The position numbers and the translations under genes were made by a program. From contig NZ_JAAAMK010000014.1 in the NCBI RefSeq assembly GCF_024105665.1, positions 1 through 64,000 of the forward strand: a stretch of DNA of 64,000 bases, read 5' to 3'. Under the pieces are notes generated by a model that was given only the letters and a program-made list of their open reading frames with translations, ran no database searches and was not told where the DNA came from. Source of the DNA: Aliihoeflea aestuarii (GTDB lineage Bacteria; Pseudomonadota; Alphaproteobacteria; Rhizobiales; Rhizobiaceae). Below, in pieces: positions 27,638-37,245 of this stretch (positions within the stretch are counted from its first letter, which is position 1; every line of letters begins with the position of its first letter).

Positions 27638-28274
27638 GATCATCGAAACCACCGTCTATCGCTTGGGCGAATTGTCCGATGCGGCGAAGGACAAGGCCCG
27701 CGCCTGGTATCGTGAGGGCGGCTTCGACTATGACTGGTACGATGCCGTCTATGAGGATTTCCAGCGCATCGCCGAAATCCTCGGGCTGAACCTCAAGACC
27801 CGCACCGTCCGGTTGATGGGCGGCGGCACACGGCAGGAACCCTGCATCTGGTTCCGGGGCTTTTCTTCGCAGGGGGACGGTGCCTGCTTTGAATCCTGGT
27901 ATTCCTACCGCAAACATGCGCCGCGCCTGATCCGGGAATACGCCCCACAGAACACCGAACTGCACCGCATCGCCGACGCCCTTCAGGCGATCCAGCGCCG
28001 CAACTTCTATCAGCTTCGCGCCGAGGCCAGCCATCGCGGCCATTATTATCACGAATACTGCATGGCGATCTCGGTCGAGCGAGACAGCCCGACCTGGCAG
28101 GACATGACCGCCGATGCCGAGGAGACGATCATCGAGGCGCTGCGCGATCTGGCTCGATGGCTCTACCGCCAGCTTGAACGCGAATATGACTATCTATCCT
28201 CGGACGAGGCGGTCGATGAAACCATCGCCGCCAATGAATACACCTTCACCGAAGCCGGTCGCCGCTTCGGATGA
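27630..28274 (+). CDS. Conserved ICE hypothetical protein (214 residues)
   Basis: The protein begins MPEIIETTVYRLGELSDAAK. It is rich in aromatic and charged residues (GGFDYDWYDAVYEDFQRIA; HRGHYYHEYCMAISVERD), with a helical C-terminal half. Similar proteins are annotated on plasmids as antitoxin-like, but I see no clear DNA-binding motif and no toxin partner. Its ATG lies within the end of the preceding gene, and a strong terminator follows it, so it closes this operon. Confidence 0.78.
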   Translation: MPEIIETTVYRLGELSDAAKDKARAWYREGGFDYDWYDAVYEDFQRIAEILGLNLKTRTVRLMGGGTRQEPCIWFRGFSSQGDGACFESWYSYRKHAPRLIREYAPQNTELHRIADALQAIQRRNFYQLRAEASHRGHYYHEYCMAISVERDSPTWQDMTADAEETIIEALRDLARWLYRQLEREYDYLSSDEAVDETIAANEYTFTEAGRRFG

Positions 28275-28293
28275 TCCTGAGATGACACTGACA

Positions 28294-28325
28294 AGCGCCC
28301 CGCCGTCCGGTCGGGGCGCTTTTTT
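28294..28325 (+). terminator. Strong intrinsic terminator
   Basis: AGCGCCCCG and CGGGGCGCT form a perfect 9-bp stem with a 9-nt loop, followed by T5. It ends the 26608-28274 gene block. Confidence 0.92.
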
Positions 28326-28432
28326 CATGCTGCGCTTTGAGAGTCAGAGGCTGGCCGGAAGGGGTCAGGTCCGGGTGGTCGAGAGAGAGCGCAGTCCGGG
28401 CTTGTCCTTCCCGCTCTCCTGAGGTTCCCGAC

Positions 28433-31400
28433 ATGAACATGGTTTCCCCCGTGGCCGATCCGGTCACGCCGCTGGCGGCTGCGCCCGCCATCCTGGCTGC
28501 GGCCAATCTTCTGCTCCCCCATCTCGAACGCGGCCAGCGCATCGATGCCGCCACCTTGCGCGGCGCGATGGAAACGGCCTTCGGAGCGTCCGACGCTACT
28601 GGCGCCTGGGACTGGAAGCTGGCCTATGAGGCGTGCGAAGTCGCCACCGTCCTCTTCCTGCGCAAATACGGAAAAGCACTTTTCCGTAAAGCCTCTTCTC
28701 CGGCTGCACGGATTTCCGTGCTGGCAAAGATCGCGGGGTTGTTGCCCACGCAGACCCGGCGCTCCGAGGAAAGCCAGAACTTCCAGCAGTTTTCGACGCC
28801 GATCCCGCTCGGACTTGCCGCTCTGACGGCCGCCGCGATCATGCCTGATGACAGGGTTCTGGAACCCTCGGCTGGCACCGGCCTTCTGGCGATCCTAGCG
28901 CAGACCATAGGCGGTGCGCTGATCCTCAACGAACTCGCTGATACCCGAGCCGATTTACTGTCCTCGCTCTTTCCGGCCTTCGCCGTCACCCGGTTCGACG
29001 CCGCCCAGATCGACGATCATCTGGCCGCAGATGCCGTCCCGTCCGTGGTGCTGATGAACCCGCCATTCTCGGTCATGGCCAATGTCAGCGGACGTGTCGC
29101 AGATGCGGCCTACCGCCATGTTGCCTCGGCGCTGGCCCGTCTTGCTCCGGGCGGTCGGCTGGTGACGATCACCGGCGCTGGCTTTGGCCCCGAAGCTCCG
29201 GCCTGGCGGGAGGCTTTCATCCGCTTGCAGGCGCGTGGCCGTGTGGTGTTCACCGCCGCCGTCGATGGTGCGGTCTATGCAAAGCACGGCACCACGATCG
29301 ACACGCGGCTCACCGTGATCGACAAACTGCCCGCCGAAGATCCGGCCAGCTTCCCGGCCTCGCCGGGAATTGCACCCGATGTTGCCACGCTGATCGAATG
29401 GATCGAGGCGCTGGTCCCGCAGCGTTTGCCTGTCTCATTGCCAAAGATCGCTGTGCCCGCTCCGACCGCCGCGCCGAAAACCGTGCGGGGCTATCTGGCC
29501 CGCGCGACAGCACTGCGGCCTGCCGCTGCTCCCGCCCACGATCCCGATGGCGTCGAACTTGCCTATGAGATCGTGGACTGGACGCCACCGGACGGCGCTC
29601 GCCTGTCCGATGCGATCTATGAGGAATATGCGCTGCAATCGCTGCGCATTGCTGGCGCGCGGCCGCATCCGACCAAGCTGGTGCAATCCGCCGCCATGGC
29701 CTCGGTCGCACCGCCCAAACCGTCCTACCGGCCGATGCTGCCCGCCGACATCTGCGCGCGTCTGTCGGACGCCCAGCTTGAAACGGTGATCTATGCCGGG
29801 GAAGCCCATGCCGATCATCTCGCCGGCGCATGGACCGTGGATGAGCATTTCGACACTGTGAGCGCCGCGCCCGAGGATGCTGCCGGATCGATCCGCTTCC
29901 GCCGCGGCTTCATGCTTGGTGACGGAACCGGCGCTGGCAAGGGCCGCCAGTCCGCCGCCATCATTCTCGACAACTGGCTGCGCGGACGCCGCAAGGCGAT
30001 CTGGATTTCCAAATCCGACAAGCTGATCGAGGACGCGCAGCGCGACTGGTCGGCGCTGGGCATGGAACGGTTGCTTGTCACGCCTCTGTCACGCTTTCCG
30101 CAGGCCGCAAAGATCACGCTGTCGGAAGGCATCCTTTTTACCACCTATGCCACGCTACGCTCCGACGACCGGGGCGAGAAGGTTTCCCGCGTCAAGCAGA
30201 TCGTCGAATGGTTGGGGTCCGATTTCGATGGAGCCATTATATTCGACGAGAGCCATTCCATGCAGAATGCCGGTGGCGGAAAAGGCGAACGCGGCGATGT
30301 CGCCGCCTCGCAGCAGGGACGTGCGGGCCTGCGGCTCCAGCACGCGCTGCCCGATGCCCGCGTGGTTTATGTCTCGGCAACCGGGGCCACCACAGTACAC
30401 AACCTTGCTTATGCACAGCGCCTCGGTCTCTGGGGCGGTGAGGATTTTCCGTTCCAGACCCGTGCCGAGTTCGTCGAGGCGATCGAAGCCGGTGGCGTGG
30501 CGGCCATGGAAGTGCTGGCCCGCGATCTGCGATCTCTCGGCCTCTATACCGCCCGCTCGCTTTCCTATGATGGCGTCGAATATGAACTGATCGAGCATCA
30601 GCTCACGGACGAACAGCGGCACATCTACGACTCATATGCTGCCGCCTTCGCCGTCATTCACGGGAATCTGGATGCGGCGATGGAAGCCGCCAACATCACC
30701 GGCAGCCCAGACTCTGGGGGAGCGACGCTGAACCGGCAGGCCAAATCCGCCGCCCGTTCGGCCTTTGAAAGCACCAAGCAGCGCTTCTTCGGCCATCTGC
30801 TGACCTCCATGAAAACCCCGACCCTGATCCGGTCCATCGAGGCCGATCTGGAAGCGGGCCATGCCGCCGTCATCCAGATCGTCTCGACCGGCGAAGCCCT
30901 TATGGAACGGCGGCTGTCCGAGATCCCGACCGAGGAATGGAACGATATTTCCGTCGATGTCACGCCGAGGGAGTATGTCGGCTCGTATTTGCAGCATTCC
31001 TTCCCGGTGCAGCTCTATGAGCCGTTTACCGATGGCGAGGGCAACCTGTCGTCACGCCCCGTCTTCCGTGATGGTCAGCCGGTGGAATGCCGCGAAGCCG
31101 TGGCCCGGCGCGACGAGATGCTGGAGCAACTCGGTTCGCTTCCACCTGTCCCCGGTGCGCTCGACCAGATCGTGCAGCGCTTCGGCACGGATATGGTGGC
31201 CGAGGTCACAGGCCGTTCGCGCCGGATCGTGCGCAAGGGTGACGGGGCATCGGCACGTCTTGCGGTCGAGAACCGTGCGCCTTCTGCCAATCTTGCCGAG
31301 ACCTCGGCCTTCATGGATGACCAGAAGCGCATCCTCGTGTTCTCGGATGCCGGTGGCACGGGGCGCAGCTATCACGCCGAACTCTCGGCGAAAAACCAGC

Positions 31401-32767
31401 GGCTGCGCGTGCATTACCTGCTGGAGCCGGGCTGGAAGGCAGATGCCGCCATTCAGGGGCTGGGCCGCACCAACCGGACCAATCAGGCGCAGCCGCCGCT
31501 GTTCCGGCCCATCGCCACGGATGTCAAAGCCGAGAAGCGCTTCCTCTCGACCATCGCCCGCCGCCTCGACACGCTGGGCGCGATCACGCGCGGCCAGCGC
31601 CAGACCGGCGGTCAGGGGCTGTTCCGCCCCGAGGACAATCTGGAATCCGCCTATGCCCGCGATGCGTTGCGCCAGCTCTATCTGCTGATCGTGCGCGGCA
31701 AGGTCGAGGGTTGCTTTCTCGAACGGTTTGAATCCGCCACCGGGCTGAAGCTGATGGACAGCAATGGTGTGAAGGACGAACTGCCGCCGATCACCACCTT
31801 CCTCAACCGCCTGCTGGCGCTGACCATCGAGTTGCAGGGCATCCTGTTCTCGGCCTTCGAGCAGCTTCTGCAGGCGCGGCTCGACGGGGCCATTGCATCC
31901 GGCACCTATGACATGGGGCTGGAAACGCTGAAGGCTGAAAGCTTCATCGTCACGGACCGTCAGGTGATCCACACCCATCCGGGCACAGGCGCGGAAACCC
32001 GGCTCCTGACGCTTACAGAGCGCAAGCGCAATCAGCCGGTCACGCTCGATGCAGCCCTGGCGGAACTGGATGATCCCCGCGCAAGATTGCTCATCAACGA
32101 GCGATCCGGTCGTGCCGCCGTTCAGATCCCGACCACCAGCGTCATGCTGGATGATGGCGAGATCGAACGGCGCGTGCGGCTGATCCGGCCCATGGAGGCG
32201 ATGAACATTCCGGTTCGGGCGATGGGCGAAACCCACTGGATCGAGGCCGATCGTTCCGCCTTCACCGTGGCCTGGAAGGCGGAACTGGCCGAGGTGCCGG
32301 AGTTCACCGACAGCATCCTGCATATGGTGACAGGTTTGCTTCTGCCAATCTGGAAACGCCTGCCGCAGGACTCCTCCCGCGTCTATCGGCTCCAGACCGA
32401 CGAGGGCGAACGCATCATCGGTCGCCGGGTATCGCCGGCATGGGCTACCAATGCCTCGACCAGTGGCGTCACCAGCAACCTGACACCGGATGCCGCCTAT
32501 GCCGCGCTGATCGAAGGTCGCACGATCCTTGATCTAGCCGAAGGGCTGCAACTGCGCCGCGTCCGGGTCATGGGCGCCAGCCGGATCGAACTGACCGGCT
32601 TTACTGACGCAATGCGCGACCGGCTGCGGGCCTATGGCCTCTTCAGCGAGATCATCTCGTGGAAACTGCGCTTCTTCGTGCCCGTCGATGCAACGGGACC
32701 GGAGATCACAGGCAAACTGCTCGACCGCTTCCCGGTTGAACGCATCGGTGAGCGGGAGGCCGCATAA
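28433..32767 (+). CDS. Strawberry-notch-like helicase fused to an N6-adenine methylase domain
   Basis: This 1444-residue protein has an N-terminal methyltransferase domain with the SAM motif LEPSAGTGLLAIL and the catalytic NPPF near residue 208 (VVLMNPPFS). A superfamily 2 helicase of the strawberry-notch type follows, with Walker A GDGTGAGKGRQ near residue 496 and Walker B IIFDESHSM near residue 602. The C-terminal SBNO domain contains WKADAAIQGLGRTNRTNQAQ. Such giant proteins are common on conjugative plasmids and ICEs; proposed roles are protecting or processing incoming DNA. A GAGAGCG/CGCTCTC hairpin and an AG-rich leader precede the ATG. Its stop overlaps the ATG of the Toprim gene. Confidence 0.9.
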   Translation: MNMVSPVADPVTPLAAAPAILAAANLLLPHLERGQRIDAATLRGAMETAFGASDATGAWDWKLAYEACEVATVLFLRKYGKALFRKASSPAARISVLAKIAGLLPTQTRRSEESQNFQQFSTPIPLGLAALTAAAIMPDDRVLEPSAGTGLLAILAQTIGGALILNELADTRADLLSSLFPAFAVTRFDAAQIDDHLAADAVPSVVLMNPPFSVMANVSGRVADAAYRHVASALARLAPGGRLVTITGAGFGPEAPAWREAFIRLQARGRVVFTAAVDGAVYAKHGTTIDTRLTVIDKLPAEDPASFPASPGIAPDVATLIEWIEALVPQRLPVSLPKIAVPAPTAAPKTVRGYLARATALRPAAAPAHDPDGVELAYEIVDWTPPDGARLSDAIYEEYALQSLRIAGARPHPTKLVQSAAMASVAPPKPSYRPMLPADICARLSDAQLETVIYAGEAHADHLAGAWTVDEHFDTVSAAPEDAAGSIRFRRGFMLGDGTGAGKGRQSAAIILDNWLRGRRKAIWISKSDKLIEDAQRDWSALGMERLLVTPLSRFPQAAKITLSEGILFTTYATLRSDDRGEKVSRVKQIVEWLGSDFDGAIIFDESHSMQNAGGGKGERGDVAASQQGRAGLRLQHALPDARVVYVSATGATTVHNLAYAQRLGLWGGEDFPFQTRAEFVEAIEAGGVAAMEVLARDLRSLGLYTARSLSYDGVEYELIEHQLTDEQRHIYDSYAAAFAVIHGNLDAAMEAANITGSPDSGGATLNRQAKSAARSAFESTKQRFFGHLLTSMKTPTLIRSIEADLEAGHAAVIQIVSTGEALMERRLSEIPTEEWNDISVDVTPREYVGSYLQHSFPVQLYEPFTDGEGNLSSRPVFRDGQPVECREAVARRDEMLEQLGSLPPVPGALDQIVQRFGTDMVAEVTGRSRRIVRKGDGASARLAVENRAPSANLAETSAFMDDQKRILVFSDAGGTGRSYHAELSAKNQRLRVHYLLEPGWKADAAIQGLGRTNRTNQAQPPLFRPIATDVKAEKRFLSTIARRLDTLGAITRGQRQTGGQGLFRPEDNLESAYARDALRQLYLLIVRGKVEGCFLERFESATGLKLMDSNGVKDELPPITTFLNRLLALTIELQGILFSAFEQLLQARLDGAIASGTYDMGLETLKAESFIVTDRQVIHTHPGTGAETRLLTLTERKRNQPVTLDAALAELDDPRARLLINERSGRAAVQIPTTSVMLDDGEIERRVRLIRPMEAMNIPVRAMGETHWIEADRSAFTVAWKAELAEVPEFTDSILHMVTGLLLPIWKRLPQDSSRVYRLQTDEGERIIGRRVSPAWATNASTSGVTSNLTPDAAYAALIEGRTILDLAEGLQLRRVRVMGASRIELTGFTDAMRDRLRAYGLFSEIISWKLRFFVPVDATGPEITGKLLDRFPVERIGEREAA

Positions 32768-33804
32768 TGGCGCGTCTCAACGCTTCCGAACTGGCGCAGC
32801 GTCTCGGCCGACAGGCCGAGGCGGTGTGCCGTCACTATTTGTCGAATGGTCGCAAACAGGGCAATTACTGGCAGGTTGGCGATGTCAGAAACACGGCTGG
32901 CCGCTCGATGTTCGTCCGGCTGCACGACAGCGTGAAAGGCATTGCCGGTAAATGGCAGGACTCGGCCACGGGGGAATATGGCGATCTACTGGACGTGATC
33001 CGCGACTCGCTCGGTCTGATCGACTTCGCAGACGTTACCGAAGAAGCCCGGCGCTTCCTCAGCCTGCCGCATCCTGAACCGCAGCCGCCATCCCGTCCGT
33101 CCCGAACGCCAGCACCATCGGGATCATCCGAGGCCGCACGCCGCCTCTGGCGCATGACGCAGCCGCTGATCGGCAGTACCGCAGAAGCGTATTTACGCGG
33201 ACGCGGCATTACGGATTTACGCCACACCGCAAATCTGCGCTTCCATCCCAATTGCTACTGGCGGCCTGAGGACGATGGCCCGGCCGAAACATGGCCCGCC
33301 ATGATCGCCGCCGTCACCGACCTCGATGGCAGGATCACCGGCGCACACCGCACATGGCTGACCCCGGACGGTTCCGGCAAGGCAGCTGTCGATCCGCCGA
33401 GGAAGGCAATGGGCGACCTGCTCGGACATGCGGCTCGTTTCGGTGATGCGCAGGAGGTCATGGCAGCAGGGGAAGGTATCGAAACCATCCTGTCGCTGCG
33501 TCAGGCTCTACCCACCATGCCGATGGTTTCCGCACTCTCGGCCGGACACCTCGCGGCCATCCTGTTCCCACCGCACCTGCGCAGGCTCTATATCGTCCGT
33601 GATAACGATCCGGCAGGTGACAGCGCCCGTGATAGCCTGGTGGACCGGGCGCACGAGGCCGGAATCGAGGCTATCACGCTCTCGCCCATGATGGGGGACT
33701 TCAACGAAGATCTCGCAACTTACGGGCTGGATGCCGTTCGGGCAGAGATCCGGGTGCAAATCGCTCCCGAGGACGTCAGCCGCTTCATGGCTCCAACAGC
33801 ATAG
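32767..33804 (+). CDS. Toprim-domain primase-like protein
   Basis: This 345-residue protein has an N-terminal part resembling a DNA-primase/CHC2-like fold without the cysteines (LCRHYLSNG-type region). The C-terminal Toprim domain has the conserved glutamate in AAGEGIETILSLRQ (near residue 233) and the DxD motif in YIVRDNDPAGDSAR (near residue 276). It resembles the primase-like proteins of Tn4371-type ICEs and alphaproteobacterial plasmids and may prime replication of transferred single strands. It overlaps the preceding helicase gene (TAATG), suggesting the two work together. Confidence 0.87.
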   Translation: MARLNASELAQRLGRQAEAVCRHYLSNGRKQGNYWQVGDVRNTAGRSMFVRLHDSVKGIAGKWQDSATGEYGDLLDVIRDSLGLIDFADVTEEARRFLSLPHPEPQPPSRPSRTPAPSGSSEAARRLWRMTQPLIGSTAEAYLRGRGITDLRHTANLRFHPNCYWRPEDDGPAETWPAMIAAVTDLDGRITGAHRTWLTPDGSGKAAVDPPRKAMGDLLGHAARFGDAQEVMAAGEGIETILSLRQALPTMPMVSALSAGHLAAILFPPHLRRLYIVRDNDPAGDSARDSLVDRAHEAGIEAITLSPMMGDFNEDLATYGLDAVRAEIRVQIAPEDVSRFMAPTA

Positions 33805-34110
33805 CCGGTACGGGGCCGTGATCGGGGCGTTCCGATCCTGTCATGCGCATAGGCTGCATCCTGTCATCAGCAGAGGACCGCGCCTTGGCCTTCCGAGAGG
33901 GCGATCGGCCCACAAACGCTCCGGTCAGGCAATGGCGGCGCCCGACTGATTTCCGTCGGCGGCGGAGCCGCCTTTACAGCGCGAAACAAATCAGCCGGGC
34001 TTTGCCATCAAGGCCCTCGCCAGAGGCTCGCGCTGCCAGACCGGAGCGCCCGTGGGCTTGTCTCGCCATGAAGGCCGCGACGGTCGCGGTCCAACTGACG
34101 GAAGCATCCC
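33805..34110. other. 306-bp intergenic region
   Basis: No gene is evident. A GGCGGC/GCCGCC stem with a 3-nt loop followed by TTTA (33958-33975) could be a weak terminator after the Toprim gene. The rest presumably holds the promoter for the DUF2493 gene. Confidence 0.5.
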
Positions 34111-35037
34111 ATGTACGCGCACGACGATTTCGAACCCGATCACAGCACGTCCCCGACCGGCCACGCCATCGAAGAACTTGAACTCTACGGCTACCGCCCT
34201 TCCGAAGACGAGGCCGATCCCCGGATCACGCCCGAAGATCACGCCATCCAGGGCGCAGTCTCCGACATCTTCGACGCCCTGATTTCCACCATGGCCGACA
34301 CCAGCCTCGATTTCGACCTCGACGAGATCATGTGGTCCACCGTCAACACCTTCCACCGCGCTGTCGAGCGGATCGAGACCAAACTCGACGATAACGAGCA
34401 GGCACAGAAGCGCCTTCAGCGTGAACAGGATGGCAGCGAGGTCAAATCCGTCCAGCTTGAAACCCTGATCGGCGCGGGCCAAAGCCTGATCGAGCGCCGC
34501 GACAGCATGGAAACCTTCCGCGATACCGCCGCCGACATCTATCTGCGCACCACCGGAACGCCCTGGTCGCAACGCTCCGGCTCACGGGTCAACCATCGCC
34601 AGATGACCTCGGCTATGATCGACAGCCGCGACTTCATCGCCGCAAAACGCCGGGCCGACAACGAGGTGCTGCTGCCCGCCGGACCAAAGATCGCCTTCTC
34701 GGGCGGTGACACCACCGATCACCGGACGATCTGGGCCAAGCTCGATCAGGTCCACGCCAAGCACCCGGACATGGTGCTGATGCATGGCGGATCGCCCAAG
34801 GGCGCGGAACGCATCGCCGCCACCTGGGCCAATAACCGCAAGGTCGCACAGGTCGCCTTCAAACCCGACTGGGCAAAACATGCCAAGGCAGCCCCCTTCA
34901 AGCGCAACGACCAGATGCTCGGCATCATGCCAATCGGGGTCATCATCTTCCCCGGTACGGGCATTCAGGACAACCTGGCCGACAAGGCCCGCAAGATGGG
35001 CATCCCGGTTTATCGCTTCGGGACCGGCAGCGCGTGA
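34111..35037 (+). CDS. DUF2493 (SLOG/YAcAr-type) protein
   Basis: This 308-residue protein has an acidic helical N-terminal half (residues 1-170). The C-terminal DUF2493 Rossmann-like domain includes KIAFSGGDTTDHRTIWAKLD and VLMHGGSPKGAERIAATWA, typical of the SLOG superfamily of nucleotide-derivative-binding proteins. The family is frequent on plasmids and ICEs. Its ligand and role here are unknown; sensing of a nucleotide signal is an inference from the fold. Confidence 0.88.
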   Translation: MYAHDDFEPDHSTSPTGHAIEELELYGYRPSEDEADPRITPEDHAIQGAVSDIFDALISTMADTSLDFDLDEIMWSTVNTFHRAVERIETKLDDNEQAQKRLQREQDGSEVKSVQLETLIGAGQSLIERRDSMETFRDTAADIYLRTTGTPWSQRSGSRVNHRQMTSAMIDSRDFIAAKRRADNEVLLPAGPKIAFSGGDTTDHRTIWAKLDQVHAKHPDMVLMHGGSPKGAERIAATWANNRKVAQVAFKPDWAKHAKAAPFKRNDQMLGIMPIGVIIFPGTGIQDNLADKARKMGIPVYRFGTGSA

Positions 35038-35187
35038 GCGCTGCCTTTCCACCTCATCATGAGCATGACGATAGCGTCCGCCGTCATTCCATGTCGCTCA
35101 GACAGGCATACTCATGCTATATGTCGCAGTGCGCCGTGGTGGTGGTGGAAGGCGCGACCGTCCAACTTTTTGCACGGAGACACCACC

Positions 35188-35628
35188 ATGATCGTTCTCG
35201 GAATCCTCGTTTCCATCGCGGCTATAGGCACGATGTGCTGGCTTCTGTTCAATCTCGCCGTTTTTGCTCTGCCGTTCTTTATCGGTCTGAATGCAGGCAC
35301 CTGGGCCTATGGCACGGGGGCTGGCTGGTTCGGCGGCATCGTTGTCGGTCTTCTCGCCGCCGGTTTGACACTGGCCGTCGGTCAGGGCCTGCTCATGCTG
35401 GTCCGCCCGGTCTGGGCGCGTTTGCTGATAGCGCTGGCCTTCGTCGCTCCGGCGGGTATGGCCGGGTTCTATGCCACGCTTGGCATCGTCAAGCATATGA
35501 TGCCGTCTGATACATGGCAGCTCATCTTCTCGGTGGTCGGAGCGGTGGCGGTGGGCGTGACGGCGTTCCTGCGCGTTGCGGGCATGGCGGCAACCGACCA
35601 GGCGAACGACGGCTTTGCACGCACCTGA
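35188..35628 (+). CDS. Small integral membrane protein (146 residues)
   Basis: The protein begins MIVLGILVSIAAIGTMCWLL and has about four hydrophobic segments separated by short loops (including AGWFGGIVVGLLAAGLTLAV and LLIALAFVAPAGMAGFYATL). A GGAG site precedes the ATG at 35188; an upstream ATG at 35059 would add an unlikely tryptophan-rich leader. I do not recognise the function. Near its 3' end a 30-bp stretch recurs inverted at about 36565-36600. Confidence 0.72.
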   Translation: MIVLGILVSIAAIGTMCWLLFNLAVFALPFFIGLNAGTWAYGTGAGWFGGIVVGLLAAGLTLAVGQGLLMLVRPVWARLLIALAFVAPAGMAGFYATLGIVKHMMPSDTWQLIFSVVGAVAVGVTAFLRVAGMAATDQANDGFART

Positions 35629-36194
35629 ACCACAATGATCCGTTGATGGCGACCAGAAGCAGTGCGGATTATCTTCCATCTTCGTCAGAAAAATGGTGGC
35701 AGACAGCGACCAGGTATCGGATCAACTTGAGGCACAGACGCGGCCCATAGGAGCGCAAAACGGTCAGCGCCAACGTTGTGGGCTAACCAGAACCCGGTTG
35801 GGGGCAATGCCGGTAGAACAGGCCCGAAAAAGAGATGCGCATGGCCTGAGACGCAGGGCGACAAGCAAGGCCGGTGTTACCCGTCTGGTCATCATGATGG
35901 GCCTCAAGATTGCCACGTCTCCGTTCAGCCCCCGTGTCTCGACCGCTCCAAACGGCCTCTTCAATGGCCTGATCTGGCCGAAGAACAGCGCGATGCGCTT
36001 CGACCGCTTTAGCGCAACAGCGTCGTCACAACTTTCTTCCCCTGACGGCAGAGCCGCCATTCCGCGCGGAACAAGAAAGTTTCTCCTGTGCTGTCCAGCC
36101 CCCAAAGGGGGTGCGCCAGCGTTCGTCTCCGGCCGGTCGATCGCCATAGAGGCCGCAATGGTGCGGGCTCGGAAACGGAAAACGGAGACTTAAA
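35629..36194. other. 566-bp region with no recognised gene
   Basis: Frames of 127-166 codons exist on both strands but show no domain, biased composition or ribosome site I can support. A CCCCC/GGGGG hairpin around 36100-36115 lies in the probable leader of the DUF736 gene. Confidence 0.5.
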
Positions 36195-36521
36195 ATGGCA
36201 ACCATCGGCACCTTCAAGAAGACCGGCTCGAACGACTTCACCGGCGAAATCGTCACCCTCAGCGTCCAGGCTACGGGCGTGCGCATCGTTCCCGACCTGC
36301 GCGCCACCGGCGAGAACGCCCCCAGCCACCGGGTCCTGGTCGGCCGCGCCGAAATCGGCGCCGCCTGGTCCAAGCGCTCCAACGAGGGCCGCGACTATCT
36401 GGGCCTCAAGCTGGACGATCCGAGCTTCAACGCCCCGATCTACGCCAACCTCTTCGATGACGAAGAAGGCGAAACCTTCTCCCTCATCTGGTCCCGCCCC
36501 AACGGTCGCCGCGGCGACTGA
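36195..36521 (+). CDS. DUF736-family protein (first copy)
   Basis: This 108-residue protein begins MATIGTFKKTGSNDFTGEIV. It contains HRVLVGRAEIGAAWSKRS and NAPIYANLFDDEEGETFSLIWSR split over the family core, a compact beta-rich fold. DUF736 proteins are among the most constant small genes of alphaproteobacterial plasmids and ICEs, with no known function. A second, diverged copy lies at 41949. Confidence 0.92.
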   Translation: MATIGTFKKTGSNDFTGEIVTLSVQATGVRIVPDLRATGENAPSHRVLVGRAEIGAAWSKRSNEGRDYLGLKLDDPSFNAPIYANLFDDEEGETFSLIWSRPNGRRGD

Positions 36522-36531
36522 GGCGCGGAAC

Positions 36532-36562
36532 AAAGGCCCCGACCGGAAGGTCGGGCCTTTGT
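36532..36562 (+). terminator. Intrinsic terminator after DUF736
   Basis: AAAGGCCCCGACC and GGTCGGGCCTTT pair with one bulged base around a GGAA tetraloop and end in TTTG, 11 bp past the DUF736 stop. Confidence 0.82.
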
Positions 36563-36599
36563 CATACCCGCAGGAAAGCCGTCACGCCCACCGCAACCG

Positions 36600-36846
36600 C
36601 TACACCCGGTTCTCCACCCGCACGCCGGGCATGCGGACGAATTCCTTTTACCACGATCAGCCACTCGCTGCGGGCGTGTGCGCCGATCTGCATGTCGTGC
36701 GGCCCGCAAGGCGTGCCCGCACGCTCCAACTCGGCGCGGACCTGCGCAAAATGGGCGGCCGCCTTGTTGCCCTGCGGGCCGCGCTCTCGTCTGCGCCGGA
36801 ACCGCGTAATCGCGCGTTTCCGCCATTCGGCTTCGATCACTGACAC
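36600..36846 (-). pseudogene. Remnant of a VapC-like PIN-domain toxin
   Basis: The minus strand encodes AAAHFAQVRAELERAGTPCG followed by PHDMQIGAHARSEWLIVV, which is the C-terminal half of VapC-type PIN toxins. The family's final EFVRMPGVRVENRV appears next, but in a different frame, and stops at 36600-36602. A small deletion therefore broke the reading frame where the motif TNN would be expected. The N-terminal half with the first catalytic aspartate is also missing, and no VapB antitoxin is seen. It is a dead addiction module. Confidence 0.72.
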
Positions 36847-37029
36847 GGGAATGTCGTCAGGGTATCTCCCATGTGATGCGCAACAGTGCTAACGAGAGAT
36901 TATTTAATGGATTGATCGGGTTAGGCGATCCACTTATCGCGTTAGATACGCTACCGCAAAACCATTCAATACCGCAGCCTTTTCAGGTCGGACGTGGCCT
37001 TGTGCCCTTCGGCTTTGGGAGGACGCGCC

Positions 37030-37245
37030 ATGCAGAGCATAGATTGGCGTACTCCGGCGGCCTATAAACGCATTAAAGACCTTCCGCCCGCCGGTTTCGC
37101 CTGGGAATATCTTCGTCGCAACGAAGACTATCGCCGTGACGTCGAGAGACTCACGCAGAGGAGAGAACCCGCGGGAGAAGAGGTTAACGCCTTTGCTTCC
37201 CGCTGGGGGGTGCGATTTCGCACACGACCCCGACGCGCAGCCTGA
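37030..37245 (+). CDS. DUF6499-like N-terminal domain protein
   Basis: This 71-residue product begins MQSIDWRTPAAYKRIKDLPP, with GFAWEYLRRNEDYRRDVERL. That is the domain normally found at the N-terminus of DUF2285 proteins. The frame ends at 37245, while the homologous continuation (FAHDPDAQPDGAPPFWSPHF) runs in the overlapping frame of the next gene. This is either a frameshift mutation or a natural split into two overlapping genes. A GGAGG site precedes the ATG. Confidence 0.75.
   Translation: MQSIDWRTPAAYKRIKDLPPAGFAWEYLRRNEDYRRDVERLTQRREPAGEEVNAFASRWGVRFRTRPRRAA

Noticed and set aside
35693..36193. Frames of 127-166 codons on both strands before DUF736.
   Set aside because: Composition and lack of ribosome sites give no support, and the two frames exclude each other over most of their length.
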